A stretch of 64,000 bases of DNA, from positions 3,783,001-3,847,000 of the forward strand of contig NZ_FMHW01000002.1 of NCBI RefSeq assembly GCF_900090325.1, read 5' to 3'. The DNA is from Micromonospora pallida. GTDB lineage: Bacteria; Actinomycetota; Actinomycetes; Mycobacteriales; Micromonosporaceae. Shown here in pieces: positions 48,754 through 57,089 of this stretch. The notes under the pieces are model-generated. The model was not told the origin of the DNA. It did no database searches and was given only the letters and a program-made list of their open reading frames with translations. Made by a program: the position numbers and the translations under genes. Position 1 is the stretch's first letter. Each line of letters opens with the position of its first letter.

Positions 48754-51258
48754 ATGACGCTCACCGCCGCGCTGCCGGACAGCGCCGACCCCGATGCCCT
48801 GTACGACGCGTTCGCCGGTTGGGCGAAGGAGCGTGGCCTCGACCTCTACCCCCACCAGGAGGAGGCGGTCATCGAGATCGTCTCCGGCGCGAACGTGATC
48901 ATGAACACCCCGACCGGCTCGGGCAAGAGCCTGGTCGCGATCGCGGCACACTTCGCCGCCCTGGCCGACAACCGGACGACTTTCTACACCGCACCGATCA
49001 AGGCCCTGGTGTCGGAGAAGTTCTTCGCGCTCTGCGAGGTCTTCGGCGCGGACAACGTGGGCATGCTCACCGGCGACGCGAGCGTCAACGCGGACGCCCC
49101 GGTGATCTGCTGCACCGCCGAGATCCTGGCCAACCTGGCCCTGCGCGAGGGCGCGAAGGCCGACGTCGGCCAGGTGATCATGGACGAGTTCCACTTCTAC
49201 GCCGAGCCGGACCGGGGCTGGGCCTGGCAGGTGCCGCTGATCGAGCTGCCGCAGGCGCAGTTCGTACTGATGTCGGCCACCCTCGGCGACACCACCCGGT
49301 TCGTCGACGACCTGACCCGCCGGACCGGGCGGCCGACCGCCGTCGTGCGTTCGGCCGAGCGGCCGGTTCCGCTGCTCTTCTCGTACGTGACCACGCCGCT
49401 GCACGAGACGCTGGAGGAACTGCTCACCACGAAGCAGGCCCCGGTGTACGTGGTGCACTTCACCCAGGCCGCCGCGCTCGAACGGGCCCAGGCGCTGATG
49501 AGCGTGAACGTGTGCAGCCGCGCCGAGAAGGACATGATCGCCCAGGCGATCGGCCGGTTCCGGTTCACCTCCGGGTTCGGCAAGACGCTGTCCCGGCTGG
49601 TCCGGCACGGCATCGGCGTACACCACGCGGGCATGCTGCCGAAGTACCGCCGGCTGGTGGAGACCCTCGCGCAGGCCGGCCTGCTCAAGGTCATCTGTGG
49701 CACCGACACGCTCGGCGTCGGCATCAACGTGCCGATCCGTACGGTGCTCTTCACCGGCCTGAGCAAGTACGACGGCACCCGTACCCGGCTGCTCAAGGCC
49801 CGCGAGTTCCACCAGATCGCCGGCCGGGCCGGGCGGGCCGGGTTCGACACCATCGGCCGGGTGGTGGTGCAGGCCCCCGAGCACGTGATCGAGAACGAGA
49901 AGGCCCTCGCCAAGGCCGGTGACGACCCGAAGAAGCGCCGCAAGGTGGTGAAGAAGAAGCCGCCGGAGGGCTCGATCGGCTGGGGCGAGCCGACCTTCCA
50001 GCGGCTGGTCGACTCCGAGCCGGAGCCGTTGACCTCCAGCTTCCAGGTCAGCCACTCGATGCTGCTCAACGTGATCGGCCGCCCCGGGGACGCGTTCGCC
50101 GCGATGCGGCACCTGCTCACCGACAACCACGAGGACCGGGCCGCCCAGCGGCGGCACATCCGCCGGGCCATCGCCATCTACCGGGCGCTGCGCGCCGGCG
50201 GCGTGGTCGAGCAGCTCGACGAACCCGACGAGGCCGGCCGCCGGGTCCGACTCACCGTCGACCTCCAGCTCGACTTCGCGCTCAACCAGCCGCTCTCCCC
50301 GCTCGCCCTGGCGGCCATCGAACTGCTCGACGCCGAGTCCCCGTCGTACGCCCTGGACGTGCTCTCGGTGATCGAGTCCATCCTGGACGACCCGCGTCAG
50401 GTGCTCTCCGCGCAGCAGTTCAAGGCGCGCGGCGAGGCGGTCGCCGCGATGAAGGCCGAGGGCATCGAGTACGAGGCCCGCCTCGAACTGCTCGACGAGG
50501 TGACCTGGCCGAAGCCCCTCGCCGAGCTGCTGGACGCCGCGTACGAGATGTACCGGCAGGGGCACCCGTGGGTGGCCGACCACCAGCTCTCCCCCAAGTC
50601 CGTCGTCCGGGACATGTACGAGCGGGCGATGACCTTCACGGAGTACGTGCAGTTCTACGGGCTGTCCCGGTCCGAGGGGCTGGTCCTGCGCTACCTGGCC
50701 GACGCGTACAAGACGCTGCGGCAGACCGTTCCCGAGGACGCCAAGACCGAGGAACTGGTCGACCTGATCGAGTGGCTGGGCGAGCTGGTCCGCCAGGTCG
50801 ACTCCAGCCTGATCGACGAGTGGGAGCGGCTGCGCAACCCGTCCGACGCGGCCGAGGCCGCCGAGGCCCTGGACGACCGGGTGCCGGCGGTGACCCGCAA
50901 CGCCCGCGCGTTCCGGGTGCTGGTACGCAACGCGCTGTTCCGCCGGGTGGAGCTGGCCGCCCTGCGCCGCTGGGACCTGCTCGGCGAACTCGACGGCGCG
51001 GACGGTTGGCACGCCGACGCCTGGGCCGACGCGCTGGAGCCGTACTTCGACACGTACCCGGAGATCGGCACCGGGCCGGACGCCCGGGGTCCCGCGCTGC
51101 TGATGATCGAGCAGGGCCCGCAGCGGTGGACCGTCCGGCAGATCCTGGACGACCCGGACGGCGACCACGACTGGGGCATCAGCGCCGAGATCGACCTGGC
51201 CGCCTCTGACGAGGTCGGCGCCGCCGCCGTACGGGTCACGGACGTCGGGCAACTCTGA
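48754..51258 (+). CDS. DExH-box helicase, Ski2/HelY-like with DUF3516
   Basis: The 834-residue protein has the two RecA domains of a DExH helicase. Q-like YPHQEEAVIEI, Walker A NTPTGSGKSLVA (about 51-62), APIKALVSEKF, DEFHFYAEPDRGWAW (about 143), VLMSATLGDT, then VHHAGMLPKYRRLVE, GTDTLGVGINVPIR and HQIAGRAGRAG. A basic insert (DDPKKRRKVVKKKPPEG, near 390) and a long helical C-terminus (DUF3516 type) follow. The substrate is probably structured RNA, by analogy with Ski2-like enzymes. Convergent with a peptidase gene. Confidence 0.94.
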   Translation: MTLTAALPDSADPDALYDAFAGWAKERGLDLYPHQEEAVIEIVSGANVIMNTPTGSGKSLVAIAAHFAALADNRTTFYTAPIKALVSEKFFALCEVFGADNVGMLTGDASVNADAPVICCTAEILANLALREGAKADVGQVIMDEFHFYAEPDRGWAWQVPLIELPQAQFVLMSATLGDTTRFVDDLTRRTGRPTAVVRSAERPVPLLFSYVTTPLHETLEELLTTKQAPVYVVHFTQAAALERAQALMSVNVCSRAEKDMIAQAIGRFRFTSGFGKTLSRLVRHGIGVHHAGMLPKYRRLVETLAQAGLLKVICGTDTLGVGINVPIRTVLFTGLSKYDGTRTRLLKAREFHQIAGRAGRAGFDTIGRVVVQAPEHVIENEKALAKAGDDPKKRRKVVKKKPPEGSIGWGEPTFQRLVDSEPEPLTSSFQVSHSMLLNVIGRPGDAFAAMRHLLTDNHEDRAAQRRHIRRAIAIYRALRAGGVVEQLDEPDEAGRRVRLTVDLQLDFALNQPLSPLALAAIELLDAESPSYALDVLSVIESILDDPRQVLSAQQFKARGEAVAAMKAEGIEYEARLELLDEVTWPKPLAELLDAAYEMYRQGHPWVADHQLSPKSVVRDMYERAMTFTEYVQFYGLSRSEGLVLRYLADAYKTLRQTVPEDAKTEELVDLIEWLGELVRQVDSSLIDEWERLRNPSDAAEAAEALDDRVPAVTRNARAFRVLVRNALFRRVELAALRRWDLLGELDGADGWHADAWADALEPYFDTYPEIGTGPDARGPALLMIEQGPQRWTVRQILDDPDGDHDWGISAEIDLAASDEVGAAAVRVTDVGQL

Positions 51259-51291
51259 CGGGAGGCAGCCGGTCGCGCGTCACCGACCGAA

Positions 51292-52353
51292 TCAGGTTCG
51301 GGACGCCAGGCGGCCGGCTGCCGACAGCCGTCGGATCACCGCGTCGTGCGGAACGGCGTGACTGGTGCGCCCACCCACGCCGGTGGTGGTCACGGCGGTG
51401 AACAGCGAGTTGAGCAGTGCCTCCTCGACCGTGTCCAGGACGGCGGCGAAGACCGGGTCGAGGTCCCCGTCGCAGATCGGCGGTTCGTCCGCTCCGGCCG
51501 TATCGTCTGCTCCGACCGTCCTGAACGCGATCGCGTAGTCGCCGCTGCCGTGGCTGTACGACGCCCCGACCCGGCCCATCGCGAAGACCGCCCGCCGGGC
51601 CACCCGGCCGAGCTGTCGGGCGTCCAGGGGCAGGTCGGTGGCCACCACGATCATGCACGAGTTGCCCGCTGGGGTGGTCCGATCGGCGTCCGGGACCAGT
51701 TCGTCGACCGGCATCGGAACGCCGAGGACGGTGAGCACGCCGCCGAAGTTGGCCTGCACGAGGACGCCGACCGTCGCCGGGCGGCCGGCCACCCGGACCG
51801 TTCGGGACGACGTACCGATGCCGGCCTTGTACCCCAGGGCCGTGGTACCGGTGCCGGCTCCGACGCAGCCCTCCGCCGGCGGATCGGCGGACGCCCCGGC
51901 GAGGGCGGCCCGAACGTGTTCCGCCCCGATCGGACGGCGGCGGATGTCCGACAGGTGGCCGTCGTTGGTCTCGCCGACCAAGGGATTGAACGACAGGCCG
52001 TCCGGCCGACGCTCCATGAGGTGTCCCAGCAGCGCGTCCGCGACCCGGAACACCGACAGCGTGGCGGTCAGGGCGATCGGTGACTCCAGTACGCCGAGTT
52101 CGTCGACCTGGGTCGACCCGACGAGCTTGCCGTAGCCGTTGCCGCAGAACACGGCGGCCGGCAGAGCCCACCGCCCGGGACCGAGCGCACTCGGTACGAC
52201 CACGGTGACGCCGGTACGGAGGTCGGCGCCGTTGTCGATGGTGGTGTGCCCGACCAGGACGCCGGGGACGTCGGTGATCGCGTTGTGCCGCCCGATGGGC
52301 AGTGACCCCACGACGATCCCGAGGTCGCGGGCGCGCCGCCTCGCCCCGGTCAT
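51292..52353 (-). CDS. P1-family (DmpA-type) peptidase
   Basis: The ATG at 52353 overlaps the stop of the GNAT gene (TGATG), giving 353 residues. Features of P1 peptidases are NAITDVPGVLVGHTTI near the start and PAGNSCMIVVATDLPL, which contains the N-terminal-nucleophile serine (the precursor is cut just before it). The mature enzyme of alpha and beta chains would remove N-terminal residues or split beta-peptides. The middle part has GAGTGTTALGYKAGIGTSSR, a family signature. It is coupled to the acetyltransferase gene. Confidence 0.92.
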   Translation of the reverse strand: MTGARRRARDLGIVVGSLPIGRHNAITDVPGVLVGHTTIDNGADLRTGVTVVVPSALGPGRWALPAAVFCGNGYGKLVGSTQVDELGVLESPIALTATLSVFRVADALLGHLMERRPDGLSFNPLVGETNDGHLSDIRRRPIGAEHVRAALAGASADPPAEGCVGAGTGTTALGYKAGIGTSSRTVRVAGRPATVGVLVQANFGGVLTVLGVPMPVDELVPDADRTTPAGNSCMIVVATDLPLDARQLGRVARRAVFAMGRVGASYSHGSGDYAIAFRTVGADDTAGADEPPICDGDLDPVFAAVLDTVEEALLNSLFTAVTTTGVGGRTSHAVPHDAVIRRLSAAGRLASRT

Positions 52354-52859
52354 CAGGTGTCCCGCCTGTCGAGGATGTAGTGGCGCAGCCTCACCGGCCG
52401 GCGGTCGGGGGTCGTCCAGTCGGCGTCTGTGGTGTGGGAGTGCTGCCAGCCACTGGCTTCGTAGAAGGCGACGGCGGCCGAGCGACGGTCGTCCGTGACG
52501 TTCAGCGTCAGGTCGTAGCCACGTTCGGCGGCCCAGGACCGAACGTGGCTGACCAGTGCGCTGGCGACCGACTGCCGGCGGGCCGCCGGCGTGACGTAGA
52601 GCCGGGACAGTTCGGCGTGGCGGGCTGGTGCCGGGCTGTCCGGGGTGCCGGGGAGTCGTTGGACCGCGACGTGGCCGGCAACAGCGCCGCCAGGTCCGTC
52701 GACGATCCACGCCCGCAGCAACCGCGGTGGGGTGAGCCACCCGTGTGGGTCCGCCGGCCAGTTCAGCGGGTAGGCGTCGGCGTGGTGGACCGCGCGCAGC
52801 GCCTCGACGCATCGGTCGAGGTCGGTCGCGCGTCGGGTCCGGACGATCAGGTGCCCCAT
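52353..52859 (-). CDS. GNAT-family N-acetyltransferase
   Basis: The ATG at 52859 follows GGGGGAAGA by about seven bases, giving 168 residues. The fold is clear: VRTRRATDLDRCVEALRAV (helix 1), AELSRLYVTPAARRQSVASA (strand 4 and the acetyl-CoA loop) and VTDDRRSAAVAFYEASGWQH (helix 4, typical GNAT ending). It acetylates an unknown small molecule or protein. Its stop overlaps the start of the P1 peptidase gene, so both are cotranslated. Confidence 0.9.
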   Translation of the reverse strand: MGHLIVRTRRATDLDRCVEALRAVHHADAYPLNWPADPHGWLTPPRLLRAWIVDGPGGAVAGHVAVQRLPGTPDSPAPARHAELSRLYVTPAARRQSVASALVSHVRSWAAERGYDLTLNVTDDRRSAAVAFYEASGWQHSHTTDADWTTPDRRPVRLRHYILDRRDT

Positions 52860-52978
52860 CAGGACATCTTCCCCCGGAGGCACCAGCGGGTTCGCTCGCC
52901 GGGGGGCGCACACTCACAGGTTTCGGTCGAGCCGGACACGATCCGTGCCCGCCAACCCTGTTCGATGTCGTACCTGTC

Positions 52979-53000
52979 GATTAGAATGTATGTACTAATC
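52979..53000 (+). promoter_or_regulatory. 22-bp near-palindrome before a hypothetical gene
   Basis: GATTAG and CTAATC arms enclose an AT-rich core in otherwise GC-rich DNA, 26 bases before the GTG at 53027. It overlaps the best -10-like sequence (TAGAAT), so it may be an operator. Confidence 0.5.
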
Positions 53001-53026
53001 TCGGCACTGACCTGGGAGGACGTCCA

Positions 53027-53671
53027 GTGTCCGCACCTCTCACCACCGCACTTCCGCCGTACGCCACCCTGCTCGGGTTCACCCGCTACGTCGACCGCAC
53101 CGGCCCGACCAAGGCGACCTTCGTCGGCGGGTTGCGCAGGCAGCGGGCGAGCCGTTCCGGCTTCAACCCGCACGGTCAGTTCGTCAAGGCCCTGAAGGCC
53201 GACATCGCCTTCCACACCGGCGGCACCCACCTGGCCGGGGTGGCCGACGTGGTCAAGCCGCGCTGGCGGCCGCTCTACCAGGCCCTCACCCCGGGCGCGA
53301 CGCGCTGGCTGCACTCCCTCGGCGAGCCGAAGGAAGTCGACCTCGTCCAGGCCCGGGACGCGCTCGCCATGCTCGGCGACCTGCCCGTCAAGATCAACCC
53401 CCACTTCGGCGTCCGGTACGCCGACGGCCGCGCCGAGGCGGTCCGGCTGCACTTCGACGAGGCCGCCCCCAGCCCGGAGTCCGCTCTGGCCACCCTGCAC
53501 CTGATGGCGCGACACATGGACGCCGTACTGCCGCACGCCGCGCCGGTCCTGGTGGATGTCCGCCGGGGCGAGGCACACCGGATGCCCGACGGGGTCAAGC
53601 CGGAGCAGGTCGAGCAGTGGCTCGCCGGCGAGGCCGCCGCCTTCCGAGCCATCTGGTCCACCGCCGCCTAA
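53027..53671 (+). CDS. Hypothetical protein, 214 residues
   Basis: The GTG at 53027 follows GGGAGG by about seven bases. The protein is soluble and mixed alpha/beta, with YVDRTGPTKATFVGGLRRQR near the start, FHTGGTHLAGVADVVKPRW in the middle and a C-terminal VEQWLAGEAAAFRAIW. I do not recognise a family or catalytic motif. It is a single gene under an AT-rich palindromic site, so it is probably regulated. A palindromic repeat follows its stop. Confidence 0.75.
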   Translation: MSAPLTTALPPYATLLGFTRYVDRTGPTKATFVGGLRRQRASRSGFNPHGQFVKALKADIAFHTGGTHLAGVADVVKPRWRPLYQALTPGATRWLHSLGEPKEVDLVQARDALAMLGDLPVKINPHFGVRYADGRAEAVRLHFDEAAPSPESALATLHLMARHMDAVLPHAAPVLVDVRRGEAHRMPDGVKPEQVEQWLAGEAAAFRAIWSTAA

Positions 53672-53699
53672 CCCACCAGCCACCCGTCCGGGACATCGT

Positions 53700-53756
53700 T
53701 GATCAAGAAGTTTGCGTCAGGCTTTGGCCCGGTGAGTGACGCGAACTTCTTGATCA
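53700..53756. repeat. Palindromic element TGATCAAGAAGTTTGCGTCA
   Basis: The 20-base left arm (53700-53719) and the right arm (53737-53756) pair with a single G-T-type mismatch across a 17-base loop. It lies 29 bases after the hypothetical gene. The base composition is unlike its surroundings, which suggests a dispersed element rather than an ordinary terminator. Confidence 0.75.
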
Positions 53757-53814
53757 CCCGGGCGGGTCGGGGCGGTTTCGACACGACGGGCTGGCGGGCC
53801 CGGACATACGGCAA

Positions 53815-53846
53815 CGGGCCGGCCCCTGTTGCAGGGGGCCGGCCCG
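53815..53846 (-). terminator. 12-bp perfect hairpin after the C39-like peptidase gene
   Basis: CGGGCCGGCCCC pairs exactly with GGGGCCGGCCCG around an eight-base loop, 15 bases past the minus-strand stop. Confidence 0.65.
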
Positions 53847-53861
53847 GTCGTGTTGTTGTCG

Positions 53862-54533
53862 TCAGGCGGAGTAGCCGCGGGTGGCGGTCCAGTCGGCGAG
53901 GTTGTCGGTGGTGATCCAGTAGGAGGACTGGTCGGGGTTGGCGGAGTCGGAGATCTTCACGGTGTCGCCGTTGTCGCGGTAGCCGACGACGCTGATGTAG
54001 TGGCCGCCCTCGAAGGAGTGGACGCCGCCGTCGGTGTCGGTGGCGGTGCCGGCGATGTTCGCCACGATGCCGTGACCGTTGTCGACGGCCTTGACGACAT
54101 CCTTGCGCAGGGTGTCGGTCTGCGCGTCGTCGGCCTTGGCGCTGGAGATCTCCACCGTGCGGAAGGTGTCCTTACCCGCCTTGACGTTCAGCGCCTTGGT
54201 GATCTGGTGCGCCGAGTCGGTGCCGTTCTCGGTGGTGCCCATCTCGCGGGCCAGGTCGTCCTGGCTGACGTTCTTGTCCATCGTGGTCAGCGCGTTACGC
54301 GCCGCGGCGGGACCGCAGTAGAAGAAGTTCGGCTGGGCCTCGTAGCGGACCCGCAGTTCCTTACCACCCTTACCACCACCGTCACGGTCGTGGCCGCGGT
54401 CGGTGGTCGCCGAGGCGGTCGGGGTGTGCGTGCTGGCGGGGGCGGCGAAAGCAGTGGCCGGGGCGGCCAGGGCGCCACCGACGAGAGCGGCACCAGCAGC
54501 GGTCAGAGCAGCCTTACGGATCAGCGTGGTCAT
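53862..54533 (-). CDS. Secreted C39-like papain-fold peptidase
   Basis: The ATG at 54533 follows AGGA by seven bases, giving 223 residues. A signal peptide (about 1-30, ending AFAAPAS) precedes a Thr/Gly-rich stretch and the peptidase domain. The active site is visible as QPNFFYCGPAAARNALTTM (Cys at about 73, with Gln as oxyanion helper), GGHYISVVGYRDNGD (His about 177) and KISDSANP (Asp about 195). It should act outside the cell. Unlike classic C39 enzymes it is not part of an ABC bacteriocin exporter, and no peptide substrate gene is adjacent. Confidence 0.9.
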   Translation of the reverse strand: MTTLIRKAALTAAGAALVGGALAAPATAFAAPASTHTPTASATTDRGHDRDGGGKGGKELRVRYEAQPNFFYCGPAAARNALTTMDKNVSQDDLAREMGTTENGTDSAHQITKALNVKAGKDTFRTVEISSAKADDAQTDTLRKDVVKAVDNGHGIVANIAGTATDTDGGVHSFEGGHYISVVGYRDNGDTVKISDSANPDQSSYWITTDNLADWTATRGYSA

Positions 54534-55427
54534 GGGGGTGTCCTGCCTTTCCGTCACGGGGGACGACGCGAGGCGCGGGGGCGCCACACGCACTGGGGGG
54601 AAGAAGATCAAAGGGCACGGTCCCGGGGCCTCAGCCCGCACGGGTGTGCGCCAGCCATATACAACACCCGCATGCCAGCCGGCATTCCGCATCCGAGCGG
54701 GCCCGACATGCGCGGCTCGGCCGGCGCTGGCATCCCAGCCCGAAGGCCGGTCGGATGCCCGGGGGTGAACCATGTACAACACCACCGGGCCGGCCAGCAT
54801 TCCGGGGCCGGCGAGCACGGCTCGATCCCGTGCGCGGCCCGGCCGGGGTGCCCGGGGTGAACCCGATACAACGCCCCCACCCCCACACCGATTCCCGCCC
54901 CCGCCAACCCCGCCGCCCCGCCCCGCTCGGGGCCACACGCCGAACATCACACCAGCGCCACCGCGCCGATCATGGCGTTGCGGTGCCCTGATTGGTAACG
55001 TTTGCGAGGTTTGGGTGGTGCCCCAACTCCATGATCGACGAGGGGGCCGGACGGCGGGGGCGGGGGCGGCGTTCGGCTGGCGGTTGTGGGGCGAGCGTGG
55101 GTACAGGTGAGGGAAGGCGGGGCGGAACCTCGCGTTCGGGGCGTTGTGGTGGAAACCGGGCACCGGCGGCGCTGGATGTCGCGGGGTAGACGCCCTCAGT
55201 CGCATCGGCCCATCGACGGAAGTCGAGCGCTTTCAGTTTCAATCGTTGAGCTTTCAACAATCTCCGGGTACGGTGATCAGACAAGGCGGGGCCGACGATG
55301 CGGTCGCGCACCTGCCGATTCGTGTGTTACATGCGCTGCCCGGCCCTTCCGGGCAACAACGCGCAGGCCGTCACTGGCCGGCCCGAGCGGCTGGCGTCCC
55401 ACTGTTGCCGATGCCAGGAGGAGTCCC
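54534..55427. other. 0.9-kb gap with diverged repeats and no supported gene
   Basis: Three related segments near 54640-54670, 54760-54790 and 54845-54875 share TACAAC and GGGGTGAACC blocks about 90-115 bases apart. Minus-strand frames here are repetitive and lack RBS or known similarity. Close to DoxX there is GTTGA-N4-TCAAC (55245-55258), a possible MarR-like operator. Confidence 0.5.
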
Positions 55428-55871
55428 ATGTCCCTGCCCGCTTCCGTCCGTGACGTCGCGATGCTGCTCGCCCGAATCGGGGTCGGCGTCGTGTTCATCG
55501 CCCACGGCTGGCAGAAACTGGTCACCAACGGGGTCGACGGCACGGCCGCCTTCTTCGAGCAGTCGGGCGTACCCCTGCCGACACTCGCCGCCTGGTTCGC
55601 CGCCGCCGTGGAGCTGTTGGGCGGCGCGGCGTTGGTTCTCGGCCTGGTCGTCCCGGTCGCCGGGGTGCTGCTCGCACTGAACATGCTCGGCGCCTACGTC
55701 TTCGTCCACGCCGGCAACGGCATCTTCGTGGACCAGGGCGGCTACGAACTCGTCCTCGCCCTCGGCGCGGCCAGCCTGCTGCTCGCCGCCGTCGGTGCCG
55801 GGCGGTTCAGCCTCGACCACCTGCTGACCGGCCGCCGCCGGGCCGCCACGCCGGTCACCACCGGCGTCTGA
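55428..55871 (+). CDS. DoxX-family membrane protein
   Basis: The ATG at 55428 follows AGGAGGAG by a few bases, giving 147 residues with four transmembrane helices. The DoxX pattern reads LLARIGVGVVFIAHGWQKL, then AAFFEQSGVPLPTLAAWFAA, VELLGGAALVLGLVVPVAGV and GYELVLALGAASLLLA. The family includes proteins that assemble with thioredoxin-like and superoxide-handling partners in mycobacteria, but no such partner is next to this gene. Likely a membrane component in redox handling. Confidence 0.9.
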   Translation: MSLPASVRDVAMLLARIGVGVVFIAHGWQKLVTNGVDGTAAFFEQSGVPLPTLAAWFAAAVELLGGAALVLGLVVPVAGVLLALNMLGAYVFVHAGNGIFVDQGGYELVLALGAASLLLAAVGAGRFSLDHLLTGRRRAATPVTTGV

Positions 55872-55962
55872 CCCGTCGCCGAGCCCGTCTCGACGCCGCC
55901 AGCCGGCCGCCGTCCGTTCCGTCGGCCGGGGGCGGCTGGTGGGGGGCGCATAGGCTCGGGGC

Positions 55963-56322
55963 ATGTCTGCGGCACGTAACGGCACGGTCCGGCTGGCCGT
56001 GGCGGCCGTCCTCGTCGGGGTGGTCGCCCTCGGCCTGGTCACCCTCGGCTGGTGGTTCCGCGACTGGGAGTTCTCCACTGACCGGGATCGGTACCTCGAT
56101 CCGTCCTGGTGGGGCGGGGTGATCACCGTTGACCTCGGCCACCTCGCGTTCGGCAAGGTCGGCTTCAAGATTGCGCTGGCCGCCGTCGCGGCTGTCGGGG
56201 CGCTCCTCTGGGCACGACGTCGACGCGCCGACCACAGCGGCTCCGATCACGTCACCACCATCTCCGATGACACCGTCACCGGCTCGGGTGACGACGTGGC
56301 CCAGGCGGCAAAGCGCTGGTAG
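55963..56322 (+). CDS. Small two-helix membrane protein, unknown function
   Basis: The 119-residue protein has two helices (about 9-30, VRLAVAAVLVGVVALGLVTL, and about 67-84, FKIALAAVAAVGALLWA) around a polar loop (WWGGVITVDLGHLAFGK), and a charged C-terminal tail ending DDVAQAAKRW. Start ATG 55963 lacks a strong RBS. The last 48 bases, including the stop, are repeated just downstream. No family is recognised. Confidence 0.7.
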   Translation: MSAARNGTVRLAVAAVLVGVVALGLVTLGWWFRDWEFSTDRDRYLDPSWWGGVITVDLGHLAFGKVGFKIALAAVAAVGALLWARRRRADHSGSDHVTTISDDTVTGSGDDVAQAAKRW

Positions 56323-56384
56323 CAGACCGGCTCGGGCGACGACGCGGTCCAGACGGCAATGTGCTGGTAGCAGACCGGCTCGGT
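56278..56384 (+). repeat. 48-bp tandem duplication of the gene's 3' end
   Basis: Units 56278-56325 and 56326-56373 share ACCGGCTCGGG-GACGACG and GCTGGTAGCAG, followed by a third partial unit. The first unit carries the last codons and stop TAG of the membrane protein; the second is an untranslated copy whose frame is still open until its own TAG. Confidence 0.85.
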
Positions 56385-56431
56385 TCCGGAACGTCACCCG
56401 AAGGCAGGCTCCGTAACCGCTACCGCTACCG

Positions 56432-56815
56432 CTACGGCGTCGCGGCGGGTGTCGGCAGGTCGGCCAGGGGCAGCACACGCGGATCGTCCATCGGACCGAC
56501 GATCACCCGGATCGCGGGGAAGTAGTCGAGCAGCAGGCTCCGGCACCGTTCACAGGGCGACAGGATCTCCCGTCCCCGGTCCCCCACCGCGACGATGGTC
56601 TCCAGCTCACCGGCGGCCTGCGTGGCGGCCGTGCCGACGGCGACCGCCTCGGCGCAGGTCGTGCCGGTGTCGTGGTGCAGGTTCACGCCGGTGAGGACGC
56701 GTCCCTCCGGCGTCCGGGCCGCGGCGGCCACGGTGTGCCGGGCACTGCGACACCGCAGCCGGGCGACCGCGCCGGCGGCCTGCACCAGGGCCCGGTCGGT
56801 GTCCCGCATGGTCAT
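56432..56815 (-). CDS. Blasticidin-S-deaminase-like cytidine deaminase
   Basis: The ATG at 56815 gives 127 residues. The zinc site is TCAEAVAVGTAA (His replaced by Cys in the usual way, with catalytic Glu) and PCERCRSLLLDYFP. The stretch TGVNLHHDTGTTCAEAVAVG and ILSPCERCRSLLLDYFPAIR resembles Aspergillus blasticidin S deaminase as I recall it more than housekeeping cytidine deaminase. It would deaminate a cytosine nucleoside, possibly an antibiotic. Free-standing; substrate needs testing. Confidence 0.78.
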   Translation of the reverse strand: MTMRDTDRALVQAAGAVARLRCRSARHTVAAAARTPEGRVLTGVNLHHDTGTTCAEAVAVGTAATQAAGELETIVAVGDRGREILSPCERCRSLLLDYFPAIRVIVGPMDDPRVLPLADLPTPAATP

Positions 56816-57089
56816 CGCATCCCCCACGCTCGATCGGCGACCAACTGTAGACCCTGCCAGTTGGGTGAGGGTGGAGGCCCTCCCCGCCGGGTGCGGATGC
56901 CTTCCGCCGGCCGGCGGCAATCCGGGAACGGTCCAGCGGCCGGACGGCGGGAGCGGGAACAACCGGGGAGCGGAGACAACCGGGGAGCGGCCCTGCGGCG
57001 TGACGGTGGCAGCCCGGGAGGGGGACGGGGGCGGCACGGCGATAACCCGGGAGCGGTCCGGCGGCGAGCTGCCTATCCTTGGCGACGAC
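56816..57089 (+). promoter_or_regulatory. hrpA upstream region with GC repeats and a leaderless-type -10
   Basis: The gap has repeated accggggagcgg blocks (about 56930-57000 and 57040-57060) and a TATCCT (57073-57078) that ends 11 bases before the hrpA ATG. No Shine-Dalgarno lies between, so a leaderless mRNA is possible. Confidence 0.4.

Noticed and set aside
54608..54936. Minus-strand frames with repeated PGHP motifs upstream of the C39-like gene
   Set aside because: They arise from the diverged DNA repeats and lack a start region with an RBS or any known similarity.
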